A stretch of DNA of 19,773 bases from Temnopleurus reevesii (Eukaryota; Echinodermata; Echinoidea; Temnopleuroida; Temnopleuridae): contig BQKZ01001394.1 of NCBI GenBank assembly GCA_036244855.1, positions 9,619 to 29,391 on the forward strand, in the 5' to 3' direction. A program made the position numbers and the translations under genes. The notes beneath the pieces were generated by a model. The model had not been told where the DNA came from and searched no databases. It worked only from the letters and a program-made list of their open reading frames with translations. Shown one piece after another: positions 10,380 to 18,784 of the stretch. Each line of letters opens with the position of its first letter. Within the stretch, counting starts at the first letter, position 1.

Positions 10380-11904
10380 TTAGGAATTGGAATAGTTAAC
10401 TCACAATGCGGTTTGATACATACATGTAGTACAGGGTGGTATTATGATTTTTTTTTTAGTCGAATATCTTGGCCACTTTTGATTTTAAGTATGATCAGAA
10501 CATACTGTAACCTAAAAGCATCACAAATTGCAGATATATTGGCAAGCAAACTTAGTTAATTATCTTGAAGACTTATCACCTTATAACTAATATGCAAATG
10601 AAGAAAAGACAACATTACCATTTGCATTGGCTAGCCATACACCTTTATTGCGTGTACATCAAACAGAAAATTCCTTGAGATGAAATGTATTTGTTTTACA
10701 ACTCTTGTGCAGACTTATCATGTTAAAGAGAATTATTTTAGCTTAACAATAAAAGCTCTTCTACACGTATAATCATCTTTTTTGTTTTTCCTGGTATTTT
10801 GGAATATGTTTTGTATTCAAGTAAGATTCAACAAAACGGTATCGCCTGAAAGAAAAAAAAAAACCCAGAGCTATTTGTCAGTAACCATATTTTCCCATGT
10901 AAGGGTAGTCTGTTTATAACAGTGAAATTGCACAACCTCCTATACTGACAATTAATACTGTTGAATTACATGTACATATATCTGATAATAATTTGATGAT
11001 ATGTCCTGTCAATTTTTTTATAAAATAAATTGCATATGTATTTTGTAGTTTTAACTTTTGCATATGAAGGTCTTTTCCCTTCATTTTTTGCTGCTTTTAT
11101 TTGTTTGTATAGGAACAGAGTATGCTCTTTAATATTGTGTAGGTGTATGTGTATCCTGGCTACATGTAATCTACTACGGCTTTTTGTCTTATTTATAGAA
11201 CAAAATGTCCATTGTTTGTGGATCCTTGTTGATTTTACACACATAGTGATAGCACAGTCAGGCATTTTTAAACTGGGAAATGAGAAGGAAGGGGAAAAAA
11301 AAGAATTAAAACTAAGATATGGTTCTGAAACATTGGTAAAGATTGAAGGTTGATTGTATGATGTATGAAGTTTGTGAATCATGTATGACAATGTTACAGT
11401 TTTACTCAATCATGCATTGTGTAGAAACCTCCAACCTATTTGTATGCTTTTTTTCTGTTGTTTCAAGATTTGAGAGAGACATGCAATCACCTGCTGAATA
11501 TTTTTTTTTTCATTTTAAAGAGTTTTTATTCAATCAAAATAATTTCAAAATAATTCTAAAAGGATCGGCATAAAAATGGTAAGCACTTAGAAAATTCAAT
11601 AGCTTACATTTGTCTTGAAATATGTTGACACTTTCTAAAAAAAATAGTTCAAATGCATTTGTAAAATCATTGATGATTGGAAATTTATCAAGCATATTTA
11701 TTTCCCTGTAAATTCTTCTGTTACAGATGATAAGTCAAAACAAAATCACAGAATCTTAATTCAATAATTTGATTTATTTAATTCAAGCATATTTTCTCAC
11801 ATGATAATGATAGTGGGTTAAAACAGGCAAAGAATTACAGTATTAACTAAAAGCAGTAATTGTCATCATTAGAAAAAGAAATATACATGGTCAAACCCTT
11901 TTTT

Positions 11905-12035
11905 TTAGCAGCCACCTGTTTATAATAACCACCTGTCTGTAGTGGCCACCTAAATTGATTCCCTCCAGATGAAAATGTGTTAAGAAAACCTATCAATAGT
12001 GGTCACCTGTCTGCAGTGGATACTTTTTTATGTTG
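11905..12035. repeat. Short degenerate repeat with CCACCTGT / GTGGCCACCT units
   Basis: Units resembling CCACCTGTCTGTAGTGGCCA recur at about 11909-11952 and 12000-12022, some with CACCTG cores. They lie about 100 bases before the splice acceptor of the C2 exon. The wording looks like a dispersed low-complexity repeat, but I cannot name the family from sequence alone. Confidence 0.45.
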
Positions 12036-12139
12036 TTGTGATTGGCTGCTATATACAGGCTTGATTGTAATGCTATTGTGCTTACACAAATGAAAATATT
12101 TCTAATTGTTATCATCCTTTGTTTTATTTTCATTTTCAG

Positions 12140-12249
12140 ATGAAATCATGGCAGTGATGAAATTAGATGGTGTACAAGTTGGGCAGACACCATACAGGCC
12201 AATTAGTAATCAATGCTGGGATCAGAAATTCCTCTTCAATCTAGATAAA
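12140..12249 (+). CDS. PKN: PKN exon: middle of the C2-like domain
   Basis: The exon is 110 bp. Two bases complete the Asn codon begun in the previous exon and 36 codons follow, ending in phase 0. The acceptor is CATTTTCAG (ends 12139) and the donor GTAAGT (12250). It encodes EIMAVMKLDGVQVGQTPYRP and then ISNQCWDQKFLFNLDK. This includes the conserved VGQT...PISNQxWDQKF strand pair of the PKN C2-like domain. It appears only once in the window. The n at 12260 follows ten bases after the exon. Confidence 0.94.
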
Positions 12250-12259
12250 GTAAGTAATG

Positions 12260-12260
12260 N
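12260..12260. other. Single-n contig join
   Basis: To the right the sequence jumps back to intron sequence already seen from 10150 (ATCAAAATTGAAATTGACC). The following fragment, 12261-13951, belongs in the intron before the C2 exon at 12140, yet it has been placed after it. Confidence 0.88.
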
Positions 12261-12403
12261 ATCAAAATTGAAATTGACCATTATCCTGAAATTTATGGGC
12301 AGTTTTGTATGCTCAGATGGCAGCAGAGTTCATTTTATGCTGTCTGTGGTCTGCATGTTAGGAACTGGGCTAGTTAACTCATAATGCGGTTTGATACATA
12401 CTT

Positions 12404-13468
12404 TGACCCCATTTACACCAGCCGAAAAGAACGGCCCAAGGCCGGCCTCAGGCCGGCTTTAAGCTTGGTGTAAACATAAAGGAGGCCTCAGGCCGGCCCA
12501 AATTTCGGACCACCTCTGGAGGTAGTCTGAGGCCGGCCTCGGGCCTCCAATTTTGTGGTGTAAACAGAAGGAGGCCTCGGGCCTCCAATTTCGCATGATT
12601 TATTTGACGTGATAAGCCGGGAAAAATAAACAGCATATGAAAAAGTAAGTTAAAGAAAGGAAGCATATGGATAGAAAGGACACAAAATGAAGAATAACAT
12701 GAGGATAGACAGACAATGAGGACAGAATTAAAGGACAACAAAGAAATAAATAAGGATAGACAGAAAATGAGGATAGAATGAATTTAAAACAAAGAATAAC
12801 AAATGGATAGACAGAATTAATGAAAGACAAAGAATAACACAATGACAGACAGAAAATAAGGAAAGAATAAATGTAAACAAAGAATAACAAACGGGTAGAC
12901 AGAAAACGAGGAAAACAAGAATAACATAAGGATAGACAGAAAATGAGAAAGACTGAACGAACAAAAATGAATAGCAAAAGGATAGACAGAAAATGAAGAT
13001 AGAATAAACGATAAACAAAGAATAACATCAGGATAGACAGAAAATGAAAATAGAACAACGAAAAAAACATATATAAGGATGACAAGAAATTGAGGAAAGC
13101 ATGAATGAAAAACAATGAATAACATAAGGATAGTCAGACTGAGTGAGGATAGACTAAACGCAATCAATGATACACACGTGTAAGAATAAAAGTTACAGAA
13201 AAAGAAGGTCGGAAGGTGGAAAATAAAAGATGACATGAAGAGAATAAAAAAATTAAATAAAATAAAGGTAAAAAAAGTGAAAAGAATGAATAGCATGAAG
13301 AGAAGGAAAAAAAAAGAATATGAAACAGGTGGGTGATGATATGATAAAAGGAGGCCTAATTGCGGGACCAATTCTTGGTGTAAACATACAAAATTGCAGT
13401 ACTCGGGCCGGCCTAAATTTGAGGCCCGAGGCCGGCCTCAGTCCTCCTTTCTGGTGTAAGTGGGGTCA
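12404..13468. mobile_element. 1.07-kb non-autonomous DNA element, present in one allele
   Basis: The ends are inverted repeats: TGACCCCATTTACACCAG on the left and the reverse complement of TGACCCCACTTACACCAG on the right (one mismatch). Just inside both ends are GC-rich palindromic blocks made of GGCCGGCC and AGGCCTC(A/G)GGCC, with internal copies of GGTGTAAACAT. The centre is a purine-rich minisatellite. The other allele (about 10417-10432) reads directly from GATACATAC to ATGTAG, showing the empty state. I could not define the target duplication, so the superfamily stays open. There is no transposase; minus-strand frames here are Phe/Ser/Leu runs caused by the minisatellite. Confidence 0.75.
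12650..13200. repeat. Minisatellite of about 50-bp purine-rich units
   Basis: About ten degenerate units contain the core GGATAGACAGAAAATGAGG followed by an A-rich spacer ending AAAGAATAACA. Cores begin near 12692, 12755, 12806, 12843, 12893, 12931, 12981, 13032, 13075 and 13128. The array lies inside the inverted-repeat element described at 12404-13468 and probably moved with it. Confidence 0.85.
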
Positions 13469-13951
13469 TGTAGATACAGGGTGGTATTATGATTTTTTTT
13501 TTAGTCGAATATCTTGGCCACTTTTGATTTTAAGTATGATCAGAACATACTGTAACATAAAAGCATCACAAATTGCAGATATATTGGCAAGCAAACATAG
13601 TTAATTATCTTGAAGACTTATCACCTTATAACTAATATGCAAATGAAGAAAAGACAACATTCCCATTTGCATTGGCTAGCCATACACCTTTATTGCGTGT
13701 ACATCAAACAGAAAATTCCTTGAGTTGAAATGTATTTGTTTTACAACTCTTGTGCAGACTTATCATGTTAAAGAGAATTGTTTTAGCTTAACAATAAAAG
13801 CTCTTCTACACGTATAATCATCTTTTTTGTTTTTCCTGGTATTTTGGAATATGTTTTGTATTCAAGTAAGATTCAACAAAACGGTATCGCCTGAAAGAAA
13901 AAAAAAAACCCAGAGCTATTTGTCAGTAACCATATTTTCCCATGTAAGGGT

Positions 13952-13952
13952 N
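13952..13952. other. Single-n contig join
   Basis: The left flank ends in CATGTAAGGGT, equal to 10895-10905 in the first allele. The right flank begins unrelated intron sequence (ATACACATACAG). This is the right-hand end of the misplaced allelic fragment. Confidence 0.88.
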
Positions 13953-14494
13953 ATACACATACAGTTCTCATATCAGCAACAAACGAGAAAAAGAGATAGG
14001 AATGAATAATGCTACAAAAATAAAACGAAAGATTTTAGATATAGATCTACATGTATGTAGTAAACTAGAGATAAGTGTGTGATATGCGATTACAATGTAT
14101 TATGATTAAATTTGGCGACCACCAGTGTTTTCTCTTTCATATTTCTTTTCTGTTTGATGTATATGAATCTAAATATCGAAAGTATGAATGGCACTTATGG
14201 ATGCAAAGATGATATCCACTCAGAATTTCTCTCACTCTCACATTAACGAACATATAATATCTTCATACCGTAAAGTTCAAATGACATTTATAGATGCAAA
14301 GATGAGACCTATTGAGGTGTTCTTTCGCTCTCACATCCTCCCAAGGTCGCAGATGGATAAATAAGATCCACCAGCATCTTCTGGTTTCACATGTCTTTAT
14401 ATAGAGGCCTCTCCATCTCCATAAGCCTTGCATTATTATCCACTCCAATTCATTCTCAAGCACTGTTCACATATCAAAGTGGAAAATGAATCTC

Positions 14495-14704
14495 TTCCAA
14501 ACAAGGCCTCTTAGGGCCCCTGTGAAAAATAGGACATGGTTATTAATGGGGCCACTTTTTTAAATAAAATAAGACATTGAATGAGTAGTTTTTTTTTTTA
14601 ATCCAAACCAGGCCTCTTGTGGGCCCCAGTGGAATATAGTTCATTAAGATTACTGAGGCCACTTTTTAAAATGAATAAGACATTGAAATATATAGATTTT
14701 TTAA
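14495..14704. repeat. Two-unit tandem repeat, period about 107 bp
   Basis: Unit 1 starts TTCCAAACAAGGCCTCTTAG and unit 2, from about 14601, ATCCAAACCAGGCCTCTTGT. Both continue through a GGGCCCC block, a GGCCACTTTTT block, an AATAAGACATTGAA block and a T-rich end, with clear divergence. They are non-coding. Confidence 0.75.
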
Positions 14705-16134
14705 TGTAAATTTTCATCTCAATACAATCACCCACCCTATTTTTTGTCAAGGTAAAAGTTACCATTGTGTGCTTGTGCATCTATTGTAATGCTCTTTTTG
14801 GAAATATCATTAATACAGTAGCATGCTTTTTTTTTCCTGGAAATGTTAATGATTTATAACTACCAGTCATTTTCAAATGAAGAAGCTTTTATACATCACA
14901 ATATTACACTTATAATATGTGGGTGTCAATATATTCCTATTAATCTAAATTTCCATCTAAATTTGATTTATGTGGTTAATGTTCCAGATTTTTATTTTTT
15001 GCTCTCTTCAATTGTTTGAATTTTATGTAAGTTTATTGGATTAAAATCACTTTGTTGTGTGCATATTGGAACTTATGAAAATAGTCTTTCGGTAGAGTGG
15101 CATTGTTGCCATATCAAAGTTGTTATATATGTAAGCATCCTTCTAGAAAGCAAGAAGATTTATGCTATGAATATAGCTCCATGGAAACGAACTTGAAATA
15201 CACAAAATATGTCCTTCCTATAATAGTGGATGACGTTAGAAAGGTGATGCTTGTACTTGTGCCAGAAACGGAAATATGAAGGATTTTGTGCTGAGTACCT
15301 TTAAGTGGTGTTTGAACATCTTAATGTTATTTATGAAAATAATTTTCCCTTTCTCCACCTTTATCATATTTCACTTTCATCTTGAATATCAGGGCTGGTC
15401 TTTAAGAGATTATATCGATATCAAGCCAATTGATATGGATATCAATTGCAATTCAAGTGCAGAATTTTGATTTTTATTGATATCTAATGACTTAATGTTT
15501 ATTTCACCCCTTCAAAGAGTTGGCTCAATTGTTGGTAGTCCACAATGCAAATGTATTTTTACCAAACAAATGGTGGAAAGTTTCACCATACATGTTGTGA
15601 GGGAAAGGAATAGTTTCACTTCAAAGAATGTTATTTTGTACCCTGTTTGTGATACCGTATATAATGCCAACATTTTATTTTGGCAGGAAAAGTGTGAAAG
15701 AATAATGAAAATGAATAGCAGGGCAATTTATTTTCTGACACATTTTGTAAGTGTACACTGTAGGGAAAATGCAGCGAATCATTGTAAGACGAATGAGATG
15801 CTGTAGAATTTTATACATGTATATCTTAGTATTTTTTTGTAATTACTAGACTGTCATAATGATTTTGTGAGGTATGAATGAATGTAATGTAGTTTAATTC
15901 TATTCAATGTTTTTTATCTTTACGCTGTCAACGTACACTGAGCAATTACGATGAAAAGTCTTTTGAAATGATATTGTGCGACATCCTTTTTGACATTTTG
16001 CGAAACTTTCTCATGGCTGTTATACATGTGAAGTACATGTTCTATTCCAGAATTGTGAATTGGAGCATGGAGGTCAACTCAGATTTGAAATATCATAGGT
16101 TGTTCTACATGTATGCTGTTTACTTCCTTTGTAT

Positions 16135-16532
16135 TTCTTGTCTACCCGTTCACTTTCTTTCTCTCTTTAACTCTCTTTTCCTCTCCCTCCCACCTCCATT
16201 CTCTTCCTCTTACATCTTTTCTGTATGTCTCTTCTCCTGTTTTCCTTCCTCCTTCCCTCCCTCCTTCCCTCCCTTTCTCTCTTGCTCCATTCTCCCTTCC
16301 TTCCATCTCTCTTTCTCTCTATCTCCATCCACCCCTTCTCTGTCCATTATTCTGTCTTCTCTCTCTTTTCTATTCCCATTCCTTTCCCATTCTCTCCCTC
16401 TCTCTTCATCCCGCTACCTTTTTTTTTCTCTCTCTCTCTCTTCATCCCACTCTCTTTTCCCTCCCTCTTTCACTCTCTTCTTTCCTATTATCATCCTCCC
16501 TTCCCTTGAGCTCTCTCATCCCTCCCTTATAT
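16135..16532 (+). repeat. Polypyrimidine tract, about 400 bp
   Basis: The + strand is nearly all C and T, with TCTC, CCTT and CCCTCC runs and few purines. It sits about 100 bases upstream of the duplicated C2 exon acceptor. The Ser/Leu/Pro/Phe-rich frames it opens in all three + frames are compositional. Such tracts can form triplex DNA, and the adjacent contig (17630) starts exactly at its 3' edge. Confidence 0.9.
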
Positions 16533-16632
16533 ACAATAGACAAATGAGAGGCTTATGTCTATCCATCTGTTCATTCATGTAGCAATATATTCAAGATTAA
16601 TGTTTGTCCTATATTCCGTTTTTTTTCTGCAG

Positions 16633-16785
16633 GCACGTGAACTAGAAATTAATGTGCGATGGAAGGACCATAGATCACTGTGTGCTGTAAAGTTTCTCAG
16701 TTTAGAAGACTTCTTACAACTCACACAAAAAATTTATCATTCTTTATTGTCAATCTTTGTTCTATTTTTTTCTGCAGGCTCGTGA
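16633..16785 (+). pseudogene. PKN: Tandem copy of the 5' half of the C2 exon (allele 1)
   Basis: After an intact acceptor (TTTTTTTTCTGCAG) it repeats the first 81 bases of the exon at 16778 with six differences, only one of which alters the protein (Arg to Ser, [10 protein letters not shown] against [10 protein letters not shown]). It then diverges with no donor. Read through, it continues for about 20 unrelated codons and stops at TGA 16783-16785, just past the next acceptor. The 145-bp offset puts the two copies out of frame. It is either a recent non-functional duplicate or an alternative 3' splice site that would truncate the C2 domain. Confidence 0.8.
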
Positions 16786-16921
16786 ACTTGAAATTAATGT
16801 GCGATGGAAGGACCATAGATCACTGTGTGCTGTCAAGTTTCTAAGATTAGAAGATTTCCTTGACAACCAGAGACATGGCATGTGCCTCAATCTAGAACCT
16901 GATGGGTTATTATTTACTGAA
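16778..16921 (+). CDS. PKN: PKN exon: end of the C2-like domain (allele 1)
   Basis: The exon has 48 codons, phase 0 at both ends, with acceptor TTTTTTTCTGCAG and donor GTAAGT (16922). It encodes [20 protein letters not shown] and then [20 protein letters not shown] and PDGLLFTE. This is the closing part of the PKN C2-like domain, and the RLEDFLDN...LxLxPxGxLF pattern is highly characteristic of the family. A truncated tandem copy precedes it. The other allele is at 17907-18050 with two silent differences (CTA/CTC and GGC/GGG). Confidence 0.95.
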
Positions 16922-16973
16922 GTAAGTTTATCGCATAGCAAACATGCTTTTTTATACTACTTAGTGAGACTTT

Positions 16974-17147
16974 GGGGTGTTGTTACAAATCAACTGCAAA
17001 TCAACTGCAACTTTGCAAGTGGTAACGTGCATTTTCATTCACGCACGGAATGCGCATGTAAGAAAATGCGCATGAAACAATGATTTTGATTGGCGCGTTC
17101 CGATCAACTACAATTTGCGTTCAATTGTAACTTTTGAACAATACCCC
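16974..17147 (-). mobile_element. 174-bp Harbinger-like MITE, orientation A (allele 1)
   Basis: The left end is GGGGTGTTGTT and the right end the complement of GGGGTATTGTT. TTT (16971-16973) and TTA (17148-17150) flank it, read as a TTA duplication with one mutated copy. Internally it carries ATGCGCAT-type motifs and a GCGCGTTCCGATCAAC block. It is the reverse complement of the element at 18093-18268, with roughly 80-85% identity judged by eye. Strand is assigned relative to that copy. Confidence 0.8.
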
Positions 17148-17548
17148 TTAGACATAATGTATCCATTCATTTATTGATTTTATTTTATTCATTATTGTTT
17201 TAGGGGTAATGTTTTCACTTCCATATCATGCATAATTGGATGGAGAACATGTTGGAAACAGAGGAATAGATTATGAGAATAACCTAGGGGATATAGTGCA
17301 TTTATAAAAATTGTTTTTCTAATAATTTCATGTAGAATAAGTGTGTACATGTAGTTCACTGTTATTATCACAGATTATTGTTTGTAGCACTATAACCCTG
17401 AAAGTCTTAGATTTGTCTTGATTATAGTGAATCAATGTACAGATTATCAATCTTTTCTTTCATTCAAATTAATTTCTGCTTAGAAATTGTGCTTGAAATT
17501 AGAGGTTTCTTCTGCATTTTCATTCACTTCTTTTCTTCACATCTTTAG

Positions 17549-17624
17549 ATCACATTCACCACACCTGTGATAGAGAGAAGAACAAAACTCAGGAGACAAA
17601 GGAAGATCTTTCCGAAACATAAAG
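17549..17624 (+). CDS. PKN: PKN exon: post-C2 segment (allele 1)
   Basis: The exon has 76 bp, starting in phase 0 and ending in phase 1. The acceptor is CATCTTTAG (ends 17548). The donor GTAA is cut by the n at 17629. It encodes ITFTTPVIERRTKLRRQRKI and FPKHK, the basic segment that follows the C2-like domain in PKN. The identical exon is at 18709-18784, where the donor (GTAAAT) is complete and linked to the next exon. Confidence 0.93.
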
Positions 17625-17628
17625 GTAA

Positions 17629-17629
17629 N
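17629..17629. other. Single-n contig join
   Basis: The left flank ends just inside the donor at GGTAA. The right flank restarts at TTCCCTTGAGCTCTC, equal to position 16501. The two contigs overlap by about 1.13 kb. From 16501 to the exon end the offset is constant (1129) with no indels. Confidence 0.92.
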
Positions 17630-17761
17630 TTCCCTTGAGCTCTCTCATCCCTCCCTTATATACAATAGACAAATGAGAGGCTTATGTCTATCCATCTGTT
17701 CATTCATGTAGCAATATATTCAAGATTAATGTTTGTCCTATATTCCGTTTTTTTTCTGCAG

Positions 17762-17914
17762 GCACGTGAACTAGAAATTAATGTGCGATGGAAGGACCAT
17801 AGATCACTGTGTGCTGTAAAGTTTCTCAGTTTAGAAGACTTCTTACAACTCACACAAAAAATTTATCATTCTTTATTGTCAATCTTTGTTCTATTTTTTT
17901 CTGCAGGCTCGTGA
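17762..17914 (+). pseudogene. PKN: Tandem copy of the 5' half of the C2 exon (allele 2)
   Basis: It appears identical to 16633-16785, including the acceptor, the single Ser change, the missing donor and the TGA beyond the next acceptor. Its presence in both haplotypes shows that the 145-bp duplication predates their split and is not a chimeric read in one contig. Confidence 0.8.
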
Positions 17915-18050
17915 ACTTGAAATTAATGTGCGATGGAAGGACCATAGATCACTGTGTGCTGTCAAGTTTCTCAGATTAGAAGATTTCCTTGACAACCAGA
18001 GACATGGGATGTGCCTCAATCTAGAACCTGATGGGTTATTATTTACTGAA
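17907..18050 (+). CDS. PKN: PKN exon: end of the C2-like domain (allele 2 copy)
   Basis: The protein is identical to that of 16778-16921, with silent changes at 17972 and 18008. Acceptor and donor (GTAAGT, 18051) are kept. This copy is physically linked to the following exons at 18709 and 19477 and should be preferred for the gene model. It should not be counted as an additional exon. Confidence 0.93.
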
Positions 18051-18092
18051 GTAAGTTCATCTCATAGCAAACTTCCTTATTTTTACTACTTA

Positions 18093-18268
18093 GGGGGTGT
18101 TGTTCAAAAGTTGCAATTGATCGCAAGTTGCAGTTGATCGGAACGCGCCAATCAGAATCATTGTTTCATGCGCGTCTTGTTAAATGCGCATACCGTACGC
18201 GAATAAAAATGCGCGTTACAATTTGCAAAATTGCAGAAGACTTGCAGTTGATTTTGAGCAACACCCCA
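18093..18268 (+). mobile_element. 176-bp Harbinger-like MITE, orientation B (allele 2)
   Basis: The ends are GGGGGTGTTGTTC on the left and the complement of TGGGGTGTTGCTC on the right. An exact TTA duplication lies at 18090-18092 and 18269-18271. Same family as 16974-17147 but opposite orientation and a different target base. The TTA target used by the allele 1 copy is intact here, at about 18278-18281 (ACTTAGAAA). It is non-coding. Confidence 0.85.
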
Positions 18269-18708
18269 TTAGTGAGACTTAGAAAAAAATATCTCCATTT
18301 ATTTATTAATTTTCTCATTATTGTTTTAGGGGTAATATTTTAATTTCTATTTTAGGGATAATTTGATGAAGAGCATTAGAAACCGAGGAATAGATTATTG
18401 TAAAATGAAGACACTAAGAGATGTACATGTAGCACATTAAAACAAATTGTTTTTTGTTTTCTAATAATTTGATGTAGAATTGATACATGTATGTACATCC
18501 TGTTTGTTGATACACATAGTTGACTGTTATTGCCACAGATTTTATTTGTAGCACTGTAACCATGAAAATCTTTTATTTGTCTTGATTATAATGAATCAAA
18601 GTACAGATTATCTTTTTTTTCATTCAAATTAATTTGTGCTTAGAAATTGTGCTTGAAATCGGAGGTCTCTTCTGCATTTTCATTCACTTCTTTTCTTCAT
18701 TTCTTTAG

Positions 18709-18784
18709 ATCACATTCACCACACCTGTGATAGAGAGAAGAACAAAACTCAGGAGACAAAGGAAGATCTTTCCGAAACATAAAG
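18709..18784 (+). CDS. PKN: PKN exon: post-C2 segment (allele 2 copy)
   Basis: The sequence looks identical to 17549-17624, with a complete donor GTAAAT at 18785. It encodes the basic PVIERRTKLRRQRKIFPKHK segment. Phase 1 at its end pairs with the GA at the start of the exon at 19477 to give Gly. This is the copy linked to the downstream exon. Confidence 0.93.

Larger units (their letters stand above)
9337..12139 (+). other. PKN: PKN intron with several inserted elements
   Basis: This intron joins C2 exon 9117-9336 (phase 1) to 12140-12249. Its first 260 bases match 8065-8339 of allele 1. It holds a retroposon fragment with a nested MITE (9595-9826), a MITE flanked by TTA (10250-10379) and a run of CACCTG-containing short repeats (about 11905-12035). 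Overlapping open frames on both strands at about 10966-11573 have no recognisable motifs and AT-rich, low-complexity translations. I see no gene in them. Confidence 0.75.
12261..13951 (+). repeat. Misplaced allelic fragment of the upstream intron
   Basis: Its left part (12261-12400) matches 10150-10420 except for the missing MITE. Its right part (about 13477-13951) matches 10433-10905 with only about five differences in 475 bases. The two halves are separated by a 1.07-kb insertion. Both ends are single n characters. It is therefore a second haplotype of one intron, set out of order in the scaffold, and not a tandem duplication. Confidence 0.88.
13953..16632 (+). other. PKN: PKN intron between C2 exons
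   Basis: I see no recognisable exon here. It contains two imperfect copies of a segment with ATGCAAAGATGA about 93 bases apart (about 14180-14338), a two-unit tandem repeat at 14495-14704 and a 10-base-arm palindrome at 15427-15448. It ends in a long polypyrimidine tract. Open frames at 15097-15806 lack any motif I know and have AT-driven composition. The true size is unknown because of the join at 13952. Confidence 0.7.

Noticed and set aside
11030..11573. Overlapping + and - frames of 76-147 codons as a possible nested gene
   Set aside because: No recognisable domain, AT-driven composition, frames open on both strands, and no start, splice or polyadenylation context that favours one.
12650..13200. 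CRISPR-like array of regular repeats
   Set aside because: Units are degenerate with similar spacers, lie inside an inverted-repeat transposon and sit in an animal intron. There are no cas genes.
12448..13371. Minus-strand Phe/Leu/Ser-rich frames, up to about 184 codons, looking like membrane proteins
   Set aside because: They arise from the purine-rich minisatellite and GC-rich ends of the inserted element. Several overlapping frames show the same composition.
15427..15448. Perfect palindrome CAATTGATAT-GG-ATATCAATTG
   Set aside because: It is short and AT-rich in an AT-rich intron, with no accompanying element or duplication; chance is plausible.
15097..15806. Three successive + strand frames as possible exons
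   Set aside because: No similarity that I recognise, no consistent splice signals between them, and no link in phase with the PKN exons.
15968..16582. A 204-codon frame rich in Ser, Leu, Pro and Phe
   Set aside because: It is generated by the polypyrimidine tract, which lacks stop codons on the + strand. Three frames are open at once.
16974..18268. Simple inversion of one MITE in place between alleles
   Set aside because: The two elements use different TTA targets 10 bp apart, each with its own duplication, and differ by roughly 15-20%.
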